Positions 55,347 to 64,000 are shown, numbered from the stretch's first letter. The stretch is 64,000 nucleotides of DNA from Rhizobium lentis (GCF_017352135.1 NZ_CP071455.1:248001-312000); one strand, 5' to 3'. Numbers and translations: made by a program. Notes: generated by a model not told the origin, from the sequence alone.

Positions 55347-55362
55347 GGCGGTTCCTCCAATA

Positions 55363-56361
55363 TTACGCAGTTGCCCCTTCGATCAGTTCAAAACCGAGAT
55401 CGATGGCCTGCGGCGGCGCATTGGCGATGACCAGCTGCGCGGCAATCTGCCCCGTTGCCACACGCGGCGTCCGGATGGTCGATAAAGGTTGCGGGATTGC
55501 CCGGCCGATATCGAGACCGTTATAGCCGAATATGGCGAGCTGCGAGGGGATGGCGATCCCTTGAGCGAGACAGTGAAAATAACCGCCGAGCGCCATGTCA
55601 TCGTTGGAAAAGTAGACCGCATCGAGGTCGGTCGCTCGTGCCAACAGTCGCTCCAGTCCCTGCTTGCCGTTTTCCACTGACGAAGCGCTCGCCAGGATTT
55701 CGCGAGCGATAAGTGGAGTTCCGTTAGCTTCGAGAGTTTCGCAAAAGCTCAAAAAACGCTTTCCGGCACGGGTGTCGCGGTCCAGGTCGTGACCGACATA
55801 GCCGATCCGTCGGTAGCCCCGCCGGAGCAGGAAGGCAGCGCTCTCCTGTCCGGCCGCGCGGTTCGAGAAGCCGACGGCGATATCGAGGGGATCGCCGTCC
55901 AAATCGAGCAACTCCACCACCCGGCATCCGCTGGCACGCAGCATCTTCGCTGTTCCCTCGGTATGCTCGTAGCCCGCCAACATCACTGCCGCCGGGCGCC
56001 AGGCAAGCATCGCGGCGGCGAGCGCTTCCTCCTTGGCCGGATCATAATCGGTGACGGAGAACACCGCCTGGTAGCGGTTTTCTTCCAGGACGGCGCTGGC
56101 GCCGCGCAGCACATCGGGAAAGACGATGTTCGAGAGCGAGGGAATGACGAAGGCGACCAGACGCGAACCGGTGGAGGCCAGCGTCCCGGCAATCCGGTTC
56201 GGCACATAGCCCAGCCGCTCGACGGCAGCCATCACCCGCTCCCGCGTCCTGCCGGAAAACGAACCGTGGTTGCGCAGCACACGCGACACCGTGCTTTCAC
56301 CGACACCGGCCGCTTCCGCGACCTCGGCAAGCGTTACCGTCGCCTGATGTTTGAATTCCAT
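55363..56361 (-). CDS. LacI-family regulator of the threonate locus
   Basis: A 332-residue regulator with helix-turn-helix VTLAEVAEAAGVGESTVSRV (residues 9-28), hinge with YVPNRIAGTLAS and a GntR-like sensor domain (VIPSLSNIVFPDVLRGA, RRGYRRIGYVGHDLDRDTRA, IFGYNGLDIGRAIPQPLSTI). The ATG at 56361 directly precedes the DNA-binding domain; the frame is open 19 codons upstream into the operator region. Three tandem 16-bp palindromes separate it from the divergent transporter gene, so it most likely controls both arms. Effector probably a tetronate intermediate. Confidence 0.92.
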   Translation of the reverse strand: MEFKHQATVTLAEVAEAAGVGESTVSRVLRNHGSFSGRTRERVMAAVERLGYVPNRIAGTLASTGSRLVAFVIPSLSNIVFPDVLRGASAVLEENRYQAVFSVTDYDPAKEEALAAAMLAWRPAAVMLAGYEHTEGTAKMLRASGCRVVELLDLDGDPLDIAVGFSNRAAGQESAAFLLRRGYRRIGYVGHDLDRDTRAGKRFLSFCETLEANGTPLIAREILASASSVENGKQGLERLLARATDLDAVYFSNDDMALGGYFHCLAQGIAIPSQLAIFGYNGLDIGRAIPQPLSTIRTPRVATGQIAAQLVIANAPPQAIDLGFELIEGATA

Positions 56362-56425
56362 CGTTACATCGAACCCAGCTTTTCCCCACCATTTTTCATT
56401 GCTCACGCCAAGAAGCAAGATTTTT

Positions 56426-56496
56426 TTGGCAGCGCTACCAATTTACCGTTGGCAGCGCTGCCAAAATGGACTATTGGAAATTGGCAGCGCTGCCAA
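56426..56496. promoter_or_regulatory. Three tandem LacI operators of the threonate locus
   Basis: TTGGCAGCGCTGCCAA occurs perfectly at 56449-56464 and 56481-56496, and with one change (GCTACC) at 56426-56441. Start-to-start spacings are 23 and 32 bases. Each is a 16-bp palindrome with central GC, as in GntR/LacI-type operators. They fill the divergent promoter region. Confidence 0.9.
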
Positions 56497-56554
56497 AGAC
56501 GGCGCGCCGGGCCGCAGGAGGATCGACGGGCCGGCAACAGTGGAGGAGAAAATC

Positions 56555-57871
56555 ATGACACTGCAGACGCAGGCGCCAGTGGCTGGCGCATATATCGCTG
56601 AGGCCTGGGAGGACCGGGCCTATGGCAAGGTATTCTGGCGCATAATACCCTTTTTGATGCTGTGCTACGTCGTGGCCTATCTCGACCGCGTCAATGTCGG
56701 CTTCGCGAAGCTGCAGATGTCGAGCGAACTCGGCCTGTCGGAAGCCGCCTATGGCATCGGCGCCGGCATCTTCTTCATCGGTTATTTTCTGTTTGAAGTG
56801 CCGAGCAACGTCATCATGAACAAGGTGGGCGCGCGGGTGTGGATCGCCCGCATCATGGTCACGTGGGGCATCATATCAGCCGCCTTCATGTTCACCTCGT
56901 CGGAAACCGTCTTCTATGTCCTGCGTTTCCTGTTGGGCGTTGCCGAAGCCGGATTTTTCCCTGGCATCATTCTCTATCTGACCGCGTGGTATCCGGCCCA
57001 TCGCCGCGCCAGGATCATCACCACCTTCATGTCGGCGATCCCGGTCTCCGCCATTTTCGGCAATCCGCTATCGGGTCTCCTGATGGACAGTTTCCACGGC
57101 GCGCATGGCCTTTCAGGCTGGCAGTGGATGTTCCTGATCGAAGCCGTTCCGGCCATTCTTTTCGGTATCGCGACGTTCTTCTATCTTGATGATACGATCC
57201 AGGACGCGAAATGGCTGGACGATAAGGAAAAGCGCGTGCTGACGGCCAATATCGAGGCGGAGAACCGGATCAAGGCGACAAGCCCGCACAGCATCGCGGC
57301 AACCCTGGCCGACCGTCGCGTCTGGCTGATGTGCCTGATCTATTTTTGCTTCGTGCTCGGGCAATATGGCCTGAATTTTTGGATGCCGACCATCGTCAAG
57401 GCCTCGGGCGTGAGCGGAAATCTGAATATCGGTCTGATTTCCGCGATCCCCTATATCTGCACATTCGTCGCCATGCTGGCGCTCGGCCGTTCCGCCGACA
57501 GGCTGCGCGAACGCCGCTGGCATCTCGTCGTCCCGGCTCTCACCGCCGCCGGCGGTTTTGTCGCGGCGACCATGGCGACCAGCACGACGGTCTCGATCGT
57601 CTGCCTCTCGCTGGCGGCGGCGGGTGCGATCAGCTGCGCGCCGCTCTTCTGGTCGCTGCCGACGGCCTTTCTTGCCGGCACCGGCGCTGCGGCCGGTATC
57701 GCCTGGATCAATTCGGTCGGCAACCTCGCCGGGTTTCTCGGGCCGTTTCTGGTCGGCTATCTCAAGGATTTCACCGGCACCAACAGCGCCGGCATGTATC
57801 TGCTGGCGGCCGCGCTGGTCATTGGCTCGCTGGCCGTGTTGACGGTTCCGGCGAAAAGCGTCAATCGCTGA
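56555..57871 (+). CDS. MFS transporter, anion:cation symporter family (probable threonate importer)
   Basis: A 438-residue 12-helix MFS carrier of the ACS type. Features: LMLCYVVAYLDRVNVGFAKL in helix 1, GYFLFEVPSNVIMNKVGARV at loop 2-3, LRFLLGVAEAGFFPGIILYL, and WINSVGNLAGFLGPFLVGYL in helix 11. Members import organic acid anions with protons or sodium. The ATG at 56555 has GGAGGAG upstream; the frame is open from 56351 through the operators, which is not coding. First gene of the ltnD-otnI-otnK operon, so L-threonate or a related tetronate is the likely cargo. Confidence 0.92.
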   Translation: MTLQTQAPVAGAYIAEAWEDRAYGKVFWRIIPFLMLCYVVAYLDRVNVGFAKLQMSSELGLSEAAYGIGAGIFFIGYFLFEVPSNVIMNKVGARVWIARIMVTWGIISAAFMFTSSETVFYVLRFLLGVAEAGFFPGIILYLTAWYPAHRRARIITTFMSAIPVSAIFGNPLSGLLMDSFHGAHGLSGWQWMFLIEAVPAILFGIATFFYLDDTIQDAKWLDDKEKRVLTANIEAENRIKATSPHSIAATLADRRVWLMCLIYFCFVLGQYGLNFWMPTIVKASGVSGNLNIGLISAIPYICTFVAMLALGRSADRLRERRWHLVVPALTAAGGFVAATMATSTTVSIVCLSLAAAGAISCAPLFWSLPTAFLAGTGAAAGIAWINSVGNLAGFLGPFLVGYLKDFTGTNSAGMYLLAAALVIGSLAVLTVPAKSVNR

Positions 57872-57936
57872 ACGGCAGCCCTCCGGGACAGGACCCGGAG
57901 GGCGCAGACGTTCCTCACAAGATGGAGAATCTCCTC

Positions 57937-58878
57937 ATGTCACCGCTTGCTGAAAACCCGGGCTCCGCCATTGTCGCGGCCGTAATCGGTCTTGGTTCCA
58001 TGGGGCTCGGAATGGCCCGGTCGATGAAGCGCGCCGGTCTCGACGTCGTCGGATATGACATCACGCCGGCGGCGGTGGACCGCTTCATCGCTGATGGCGG
58101 ACGTGGCGCAGCGACCCCCGCCGATGCGGCAAAGGGCGCCGACATCGTCGTCTCCGTGGTCGTCAACGGCGCGCAGACCGAGGCGGTGCTATTCGGGCCT
58201 GAAGGCGTCGCGCATGCGATGGAGCCCGGCGCGGTCTTCATCTCGTCGGCCACCATGGATCCAGCCGTCGCCCGCGATCTGGCGCAACGGGTGGAGGCTC
58301 TCGGCTTGCATTATCTCGACGCGCCGATTTCGGGCGGCGCGGCCAAGGCGGCGCAGGGCGCGTTGACGATCATGGCGTCCGGCTCCAGGCAGGCCTTCGA
58401 CGCCGCCCGCCCAAGTCTCGACGCCATGGCCGCCAAAGTCTACGAGCTTGGCGACGCAGCCGGCAAAGGCGCGGCCTTCAAGATGATCAACCAGCTTCTC
58501 GCCGGCGTGCACATCGCCGCCGCCTGCGAGGCGATAAGTTTTGCCGCCAAGCAGGGCCTCGACCTCGACAAGGTCTATGAGGTAATCACGGCCTCGGCCG
58601 GCAATTCGTGGATGTTCGAAAACCGCGTGCCGCATGTGCTGGCCGGCGATTATACTCCGCTCAGCAGCATCGAGATTTTCGTCAAGGACCTCGGCATCGT
58701 CCAGGATATGGCCCGCTCCGAACGATATCCGGTGCCGCTCGCGGCAGCCGCCTTGCAGATGTATCTGGCCGCCGCAGGCGCCGGCATGGGCCGTGACGAC
58801 GATTCCTCGCTCGCCCGGCTCTATGCCCAGCTTTCCGGCGCAGAATTGCCGGGCTTCAAAGAGCCGCAGAGCCTGTAG
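57937..58878 (+). CDS. ltnD: L-threonate dehydrogenase
   Basis: A 313-residue beta-hydroxyacid dehydrogenase that oxidises L-threonate to 2-oxo-tetronate with NAD. Motifs: VIGLGSMGLGMARSMK, the substrate loop DAPISGGAAKAAQGALTIMA, catalytic Lys in GAAFKMINQLLAGVHIAAAC and the C-terminal DLGIVQDMARS. LtnD is assigned over other family members because otnI, otnK and otnC are adjacent. The ATG at 57937 has TGGAG 9 bases upstream; an ATG at 57922 lacks a site. Confidence 0.9.
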   Translation: MSPLAENPGSAIVAAVIGLGSMGLGMARSMKRAGLDVVGYDITPAAVDRFIADGGRGAATPADAAKGADIVVSVVVNGAQTEAVLFGPEGVAHAMEPGAVFISSATMDPAVARDLAQRVEALGLHYLDAPISGGAAKAAQGALTIMASGSRQAFDAARPSLDAMAAKVYELGDAAGKGAAFKMINQLLAGVHIAAACEAISFAAKQGLDLDKVYEVITASAGNSWMFENRVPHVLAGDYTPLSSIEIFVKDLGIVQDMARSERYPVPLAAAALQMYLAAAGAGMGRDDDSSLARLYAQLSGAELPGFKEPQSL

Positions 58879-58892
58879 AGGGAACGCTAGAC

Positions 58893-59669
58893 ATGCCGGT
58901 TTTCGCCGCCAACCTGACGATGATGTTTAACGAATGGACATTCCTCGACCGTTTCGACGCCGCAGCCGATGCCGGCTTTGCCGCCGTCGAATACCTCTTT
59001 CCCTACGAGGCCACGCCGGAGGCGATTGCCGAACGGCTTGCCCGCAACAATCTGCAGCAGGCCCTGTTCAACCTGCCGCCGGGCGACTGGGCAGCCGGCG
59101 AGCGCGGCATCGCGGCCCTTCCCGGAAGGTTCGATGAGCTGAAGACTTATGTCGAGCGGGCACTGGATTATGCGGCGGCGACGGGCGTCAGGCGATTGCA
59201 CCTGATGGCGGGCATCGCCGATGCTCATGATCAGAACGCCTCTTCCTGCTATCGGCGATCCGTTGCCTACACCGCCGGCCGGCTTGGGGAAAAGGGCATC
59301 GACCTTCTGCTTGAGCCGATCAACGGGCGCAACATGCCGGGATATTTCCTCAACGACTTCGGGAGGGCCGAGCGGTTGATCGCCGAATGCGGTCTGCCGA
59401 ACCTGAAGCTCCAATTCGACATCTATCACCGTCAGATCATCCATGGCGACGTCGCCATGGCATTGCGGCGCCTGCTGCCGATCACAGGCCATATCCAGAT
59501 CGCCAGCGTGCCGTCCCGCAACGAGCCGGATGGGGAGGAGCTGAACTATCCCTATCTGTTCAGCGAGATCGACCGGCTGGGTTATGACGGTTTCATCGGC
59601 TGCGAATATATTCCGCGGGGACGCACGCTGGACGGCTTGGGCTGGTTCGCCCCTTTTGCACGGAGCTAG
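58893..59669 (+). CDS. otnI: 2-oxo-tetronate isomerase
   Basis: A 258-residue TIM-barrel enzyme of the hydroxypyruvate isomerase family. It converts 2-oxo-tetronate to 3-oxo-tetronate. Typical phrases are ANLTMMFNEWTFLDRFDAAA, LLLEPINGRNMPGYFL (Glu), LQFDIYHRQI (Asp, His) and GCEYIPRG (Glu), which supply metal ligands. GAGGG ribosome site; 14 bases after ltnD, and its stop abuts the otnK start. Confidence 0.92.
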   Translation: MPVFAANLTMMFNEWTFLDRFDAAADAGFAAVEYLFPYEATPEAIAERLARNNLQQALFNLPPGDWAAGERGIAALPGRFDELKTYVERALDYAAATGVRRLHLMAGIADAHDQNASSCYRRSVAYTAGRLGEKGIDLLLEPINGRNMPGYFLNDFGRAERLIAECGLPNLKLQFDIYHRQIIHGDVAMALRRLLPITGHIQIASVPSRNEPDGEELNYPYLFSEIDRLGYDGFIGCEYIPRGRTLDGLGWFAPFARS

Positions 59670-60950
59670 ATGATGGCCATTTCACTCGGATCGATTGCTG
59701 ACGACTATACGGGCGCGTCGGATCTCGCCAACACGCTGACAAAGAACGGCCTGCGCACGGTGCAGACGGTCGGCATTCCCGATCCCGCGCTTGCACTGCC
59801 TGACGTGGATGCCGTCGTCATTTCCCTGAAAATCCGCTCAGTCCCGGCCTCCGAGGCCGTGACTGCTGCCACCGAAGCTGAGCGATGGCTGCGCGAGCGA
59901 GGCGCGCACCACGTGCTTTACAAAATCTGTTCGACCTTCGATTCCACCGATGCCGGCAATATCGGTCCCGTCACCGAGGCCTTGAGCGACGCGGCCGGCG
60001 GCGGGAGTGTGCTGGTAACACCGGCCTTTCCGGAAACGGGACGGACCGTCTATCTCGGCCATCTCTTCGTCGGCGGCCAGCCATTGAACGAAAGCCCGCT
60101 CAAGGACCACCCCTTGAACCCGATGCACGATGCCAATCTCGTGCGGGTTCTCACCCGGCAATCGCGCGGCTCCGTCGGACTGCTCGACCTGGCAAACGTC
60201 GCTGCCGGCCCTGCCGCGGCCAGGGCGAGGTTCGATGCGTTGCGCCCGACGGGCGTGAGCATGGCTATTGCCGATGCAATATTCGAAAGGGATCTGGAGA
60301 CGCTCGGCGAGATCGCGCTCGAAATGCCGGTATCCACCGGTGCGTCCGGCCTTGGTCTCGGCCTTGCGCGCGCTCTCGTCCGTTCCGGCCGCATATCCGG
60401 CAGCGAAACCGCTGAAGACATCATTCGCCCTGTGGGGGGGCTTTCGGCGATCGTGGCCGGCAGCTGTTCGCAGGCGACGCTGCGCCAGCTCGACGTCGCC
60501 GAACGATCGATGCCTGTGCTGCGGCTTGATCCGGAACGGCTGCTCGCCGGTCCGGATGAGATCACCGCAGCGATTTCCTGGGCCGGAGACCGCCTCTCCG
60601 CCGGCCCCGTCATCATCGCGGCGAGCGCGGCGCCGGAAACGGTATCCCGGCTGCAACGCCAATATGGGCGGGAGGCCTCCGGCCACGCGATCGAGACCGC
60701 AACCTCGATGATCGCAGCTGAATTGGTTGAGAGAGGCGTGCGCCGCCTCGTGGTCGCCGGCGGCGAAACGTCTGGGGCCGCAGTCGACAGGCTCGCCATT
60801 CCGGCATTTCTGATCGGCCCCGAGATTGCCCCCGGCGTGCCGATTCTGCGCACGCTCGGCAACGCACAGGGCGACATGCTTCTGGCGTTGAAATCAGGAA
60901 ACTTCGGCGGCGACGATTTCTTTGCGGCAGCGCTGGCGATGATGCACTGA
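59670..60950 (+). CDS. otnK: 3-oxo-tetronate kinase
   Basis: A 426-residue kinase of the former DUF1537 family. It phosphorylates 3-oxo-tetronate at O4 with ATP, making the OtnC substrate. N-terminal ISLGSIADDYTGASDLANTL carries the Asp-Asp signature; KICSTFDSTDAGNIGPVTEA and LVVAGGETSGAAVDRL are family motifs of the sugar-acid and nucleotide sites. ATG at 59670 immediately follows the otnI stop; the next codon is also ATG (59673) and has slightly better spacing from GGAG. Confidence 0.93.
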   Translation: MMAISLGSIADDYTGASDLANTLTKNGLRTVQTVGIPDPALALPDVDAVVISLKIRSVPASEAVTAATEAERWLRERGAHHVLYKICSTFDSTDAGNIGPVTEALSDAAGGGSVLVTPAFPETGRTVYLGHLFVGGQPLNESPLKDHPLNPMHDANLVRVLTRQSRGSVGLLDLANVAAGPAAARARFDALRPTGVSMAIADAIFERDLETLGEIALEMPVSTGASGLGLGLARALVRSGRISGSETAEDIIRPVGGLSAIVAGSCSQATLRQLDVAERSMPVLRLDPERLLAGPDEITAAISWAGDRLSAGPVIIAASAAPETVSRLQRQYGREASGHAIETATSMIAAELVERGVRRLVVAGGETSGAAVDRLAIPAFLIGPEIAPGVPILRTLGNAQGDMLLALKSGNFGGDDFFAAALAMMH

Positions 60951-61145
60951 GCTTCAGCGAACGGAACGATTTCATGCCGAGCCGGTCTGGACAGCATCCG
61001 GACAGGATCGATATCGATGGCCCCAGCATAAGATGCGGCGGCCCGTCAGCGCAAAGCTATAAGATACTGCTCGAGCCACGGCCTTCAGACGATCTGCCCG
61101 CCGGGGCTCCGGCAGACTTGCGGGCACGACATGAAGGATGGCCCG

Positions 61146-61982
61146 ATGCAAACACGTCAGATCGAAATCGCCGCGTTCAGCCCCGGCCATCTGGAAGCCG
61201 CCGTAGCGCTCTCCAGACAGGCGGGCTGGCCGCATCGGCCCGAGGACTGGCAGATGGCGCACGCCTTGAGCGAAGGCGTGGTCGCAATCGAAGACGGCAG
61301 GGTCGTCGGCACCGTGCTCGTCACATCCTACAAGGAGGATTGCGCGACCATCAACATGGTCATCGTCGACGAAACCATGCGCGGTCGCGGCGTCGGCCGC
61401 AGGCTGATGGATGCCGCCTTGCGGATCGCTGGCGACCGGCCGCTGCGGCTGATCGCGACAACGGCGGGGCTGCCGCTCTATCAAAAGCTGGGCTTTGATG
61501 AAACCGGGACAGTGATGCAGCACCAGGGCCTTGCCGAAGAAATCGGCGCGCCGACCGGCACCGACGCCGCCACCGCCGGCGATCTCCCGGCCATCATGGC
61601 GCTCGACCGCCTTGCCTTCGGCGCCGACCGCGAAAAACTCATCGCCTGTCTCGCACAGGTGGGCGAATTCGCCGTCATTCGCCGCAACGGCGGTGTCTCG
61701 GGTTTCGCCTGCCTGCGTCCCTTTGGTCGCGGCGAGGTGATCGGGCCCGTGGTCGCCGCAGACATCGAAGACGCCAGGAAACTCATCGAACATCACGTCG
61801 CCGCACGCGCAGGAAGGTTCCTCAGGGTGGATACGACCGCCGAAACCGGACTGTCTCCATGGCTCGACACGCTGGGGCTCGCCCATGTCGGTGGCGGTAT
61901 CGCAATGAGAAGGCCATCGATCGGCGACGTCGCCGCCCGGACCGCCACCATCTTTGCCCTTGCCAACCAAGCCCTCGGCTGA
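61146..61982 (+). CDS. GNAT-family acetyltransferase, two-domain (paralogue of 44575-45477)
   Basis: A 278-residue protein with an N-terminal GNAT domain (INMVIVDETMRGRGVGRRLMDAA, where RGRGVG binds acetyl-CoA; LPLYQKLGFDETG) and a second domain (DLPAIMALDRLAFGADREKL, RPFGRGEVIGPVVAADIEDA, FLRVDTTAETGLSPW). The ATG at 61146 with AAGGAT upstream was taken over one 15 bases earlier. It lies 12 bases before an aminotransferase gene, so the two are co-transcribed. This suggests acetylation of an amine or amino acid that is also a transamination substrate or product. Confidence 0.87.
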   Translation: MQTRQIEIAAFSPGHLEAAVALSRQAGWPHRPEDWQMAHALSEGVVAIEDGRVVGTVLVTSYKEDCATINMVIVDETMRGRGVGRRLMDAALRIAGDRPLRLIATTAGLPLYQKLGFDETGTVMQHQGLAEEIGAPTGTDAATAGDLPAIMALDRLAFGADREKLIACLAQVGEFAVIRRNGGVSGFACLRPFGRGEVIGPVVAADIEDARKLIEHHVAARAGRFLRVDTTAETGLSPWLDTLGLAHVGGGIAMRRPSIGDVAARTATIFALANQALG

Positions 61983-61994
61983 TTCGGAGATCCC

Positions 61995-63371
61995 ATGTAT
62001 AGCAACTCGCTCATCGAACTCGATCGCGCCCATCTCATTCATCCCGTAGCGTCCTACCGCAGTCATGAAAAACATGGCGTGCGCGTGCTGGCCTCGGCCA
62101 AGGGAGCAACGGTCACCGACGCCTCGGGCAAACAGCTGATCGACGGTTTCGCCGGTCTGTGGTGCGTCAATGCCGGTTACGGCCACGACAGCATCGTCGA
62201 GGCGGCAGCCCGGCAGATGCGGGAGCTTCCCTATGCAACAGCCTATTTCGGCCTCGGCTCCGAGCCAGCGATCCGGCTCGCCGGGGAGCTTGCCGACCGG
62301 ACCCCAGGCAATCTGAACCATGTCTACTTCACGCTCGGCGGCTCGGACGCGGTGGACAGCACGGTCCGCTTCATCCGCTACTACTGGAATGCCCGGGGAC
62401 GGCCCGAGCGCGATCAGTTCATCTCGGTCGAACAGGGCTATCACGGCTCCTCCACGGTGGGTGCGGGCCTGACCGCCCTGCCTGCCTTCCATGCCGGCTT
62501 CGGCCTTCCTTTCGATTGGCAGCATAAAATTCCGTCGCATTACGCCTATCGCAACCCGGTCGGCGACAGCCCGCAGGCAATCATCGAGGCCTCGCTTGCG
62601 GCGCTGAAAAGCAAGGTGAAGGCGATCGGGCCTGAACGCGTCGCCGCCTTCTACGTCGAACCGATCCAGGGTTCTGGCGGCGTGCTTGTGCCGCCGAAAG
62701 GCTGGCTTAAGGCGATGCGGGAATTCTGCCGCGAGCACGATATCCTTTTTGTCGCGGATGAGGTGATCACCGGCTTTGGCCGGACGGGGCCGCTTTTTGC
62801 CTGCAGCGAGGAAGGGGTCGTGCCTGATTTCATGACGACCGCCAAGGGCCTCACCTCCGGCTACGTCCCGATGGGCGCCGTCTTCATGGCCGATCATGTC
62901 TATGAAACGATTGCCGAGGGGGCGGGCGCCGCCGCAATTGGTCATGGCTACACCTATTCGGCCCATCCAGTCAGCGCCGCGGTCGGCCTCGAAGTCTTGA
63001 AGCTCTACGAAAACGGCCTGCTCGACAATGGCATCAAGGCCGGGAAGCGGCTGATGCAGGGCCTGGAATCGCTAAGAAATCACCCGCTCGTCGGCGATGT
63101 CCGCGGGCGCGGCATGCTGGCCGCCATCGAACTCGTGGTCGATAAGGCCAACCGGACGCCGCTACCGGCGTCCGCCGATCCGGCGCGTCGCATCTTCGAT
63201 CGCGCCTGGGAAAACGGCCTCGTCATCCGCGCGTTCGCCAACGGCATCCTTGGCTACGCGCCGCCGCTTTGCTGCACCGACGCCGAGATCGATGCGATCG
63301 TCGAACGCACGCGTTTGACGCTGGACGAGACGCTGGAGGATCCGGATGTGCGCCGGGCGCTACGGGCCTGA
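61995..63371 (+). CDS. Class III PLP aminotransferase (omega-amino acid/diamine type)
   Basis: A 458-residue fold-type I aminotransferase. PLP-binding Lys284 in TTAKGLTSGYVPMGAV, the conserved Asp in LFVADEVITGFGRTG, GLWCVNAGYGH and QGYHGSSTVGAG near the cofactor. It transfers an omega-amino group from a diamine, beta-alanine, GABA or similar to pyruvate or 2-oxoglutarate, giving a semialdehyde. The downstream aldehyde step could be GabD at 50898-52355, inferred. GGAG ribosome site. Confidence 0.92.
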   Translation: MYSNSLIELDRAHLIHPVASYRSHEKHGVRVLASAKGATVTDASGKQLIDGFAGLWCVNAGYGHDSIVEAAARQMRELPYATAYFGLGSEPAIRLAGELADRTPGNLNHVYFTLGGSDAVDSTVRFIRYYWNARGRPERDQFISVEQGYHGSSTVGAGLTALPAFHAGFGLPFDWQHKIPSHYAYRNPVGDSPQAIIEASLAALKSKVKAIGPERVAAFYVEPIQGSGGVLVPPKGWLKAMREFCREHDILFVADEVITGFGRTGPLFACSEEGVVPDFMTTAKGLTSGYVPMGAVFMADHVYETIAEGAGAAAIGHGYTYSAHPVSAAVGLEVLKLYENGLLDNGIKAGKRLMQGLESLRNHPLVGDVRGRGMLAAIELVVDKANRTPLPASADPARRIFDRAWENGLVIRAFANGILGYAPPLCCTDAEIDAIVERTRLTLDETLEDPDVRRALRA

Positions 63372-63477
63372 GAATACCGCGAAACGGTCAGATTCGGTGT
63401 TTTGTGCCGCCCCAGGGCGCCTTTTCGGAGAATCCGGCGCGGCGCAAGTGACAAACTGAAACACACGAAAGGCACGG

Positions 63478-63944
63478 ATGACAACAAATCCGGCCTTCAT
63501 ACAAGAGCAGGACAACGATCCTGCCGGGAACGGAACATTCTTCTTCGAGAAGCCGCGCTCCATCGGAGCCGAACACTGGGGAATTCGCGTGAGCAGAAGC
63601 CTTCCGAAAATCAGCTACATGAGCTTCGACATGGTCGGCGCGCTCATCGATTCAGCCGAAGCGGGACATGAGATCGATGGCGAGCGGGCGCTCAGCATCA
63701 CGACGCCCGCCGCTACTCAGACGACGTCGACCTCTTTCCCGGCGATCTCGTGCGCGTCCATCTCGCGACCGCGCCGGAGCTTGGCCTGCCCGCAGCCGGT
63801 CGCCATATGTGCGATCGGCGGGAGCGGCGGCATGCCCAGAAGGACTGCGACGGCACGATCGAGCCGGCCGAATTCACCGCACCCGATGATCATTTCACGT
63901 CGATGGCCGGCCTCGCGGAGGCCGTGGCTGCTTCGCGCGCCTGA
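63478..63944 (+). pseudogene. Small hypothetical gene with apparent -1 frameshift
   Basis: The ATG at 63478 (AAGG upstream) opens a frame with good codon use to about 63700 (EHWGIRVSRSLPKISYMSFD, MVGALIDSAEAGHEIDGER). After that the codon bias and protein-like sequence move to the frame one base back (RRYSDDVDLFPGDLVRVHLA, ELGLPAAGRHMCDRRE) ending at TGA 63942-63944. Joined, it would be about 155 residues. No family recognised. The shift may be a real mutation or a base-call error near 63690-63715. Confidence 0.5.
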
Positions 63945-64000
63945 CTTTTAAAACCGGATCGGCTCGCCAGCAGGCGGCCGTCACAGAAAGAAAAGGGGAA

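Noticed and set aside
60972..62966. A 664-codon open frame on the reverse strand across the GNAT and aminotransferase genes
   Set aside because: It is the antisense of two well-supported genes. Long antisense frames are expected with GC-ending codons, and its translation has no recognisable domain or membrane pattern.

Overview
The window looks like an accessory replicon region (megaplasmid or chromid, an inference) of a fast-growing Rhizobium, probably of the leguminosarum/etli group. The evidence is high GC with strongly GC-ending codons, many LacI-type regulators beside binding-protein-dependent sugar ABC transporters, plant cell-wall glycosidases, an orphan groEL, and rhizobial-style intergenic palindromes. 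I see no tRNA, rRNA, CRISPR, insertion sequence, phage gene or replication origin.

Layout. (1) 1-3289: a cut corA magnesium channel gene, a secreted DUF4272 protein and a DUF900 lipoprotein hydrolase. (2) 3468-9432: a TriABC-like RND efflux operon with one pump and two lipoprotein adaptors, divergent from a TetR regulator with a clear palindromic operator. (3) 9541-22741: three regulators (LacI, AraC, ROK), then a tightly overlapping operon for uptake and intracellular breakdown of pectic (rhamnogalacturonan-type) oligosaccharides: an 840-residue protein of unknown function, GH105, GH28, ABC ATPase and two permeases. Its binding protein is divergent, and both sides carry the same 14-bp palindrome. 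(4) 23097-25334: a DUF3422 protein and a divergent MarR/monooxygenase pair. (5) 25532-31285: a GH29 alpha-L-fucosidase and sugar ABC locus under a divergent LacI. One permease gene is frameshifted and there is no local ATPase. (6) 31588-38130: a stress-type region with a multi-PAS histidine kinase whose receiver domain is degenerate, a small SpoT-like HD protein, small hypothetical proteins with general-stress (EcfG-type) promoters, and an orphan groEL with both a CIRCE/HrcA promoter and a consensus RpoH promoter. (7) 38263-44567: a YdiJ-type D-2-hydroxyacid dehydrogenase, an HPP-CBS membrane protein, a LysR regulator and small proteins. (8) 44575-54447: a GNAT protein and two convergent catabolic operons (ArgE-type deacetylase, hydroxyacid dehydrogenase, cupin, aldehyde dehydrogenase, tartrate-dehydrogenase-like enzyme, GabD; opposed by an FAD amine oxidase and a type II haloacid dehalogenase). 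The substrate is not evident. (9) 54672-60950: a complete L-threonate pathway (MFS transporter, LtnD, OtnI, OtnK, OtnC) with a LacI regulator and three tandem 16-bp operators. (10) 61146-63944: a second GNAT paralogue, a class III aminotransferase and a frameshifted small gene.

How the genes work together. Most of the window is for scavenging plant-derived carbon (pectin fragments, fucosides, threonate, probably amines and hydroxyacids). Import is by ABC or MFS carriers, breakdown is cytoplasmic because the glycosidases lack signal peptides, and each locus has its own repressor with operators over the promoter. The middle of the window is devoted to stress response. The best candidates for new biology are the 840-residue pectin-locus protein, the triply controlled orphan groEL with its neighbouring general-stress genes, and the unassigned amine/hydroxyacid operons.
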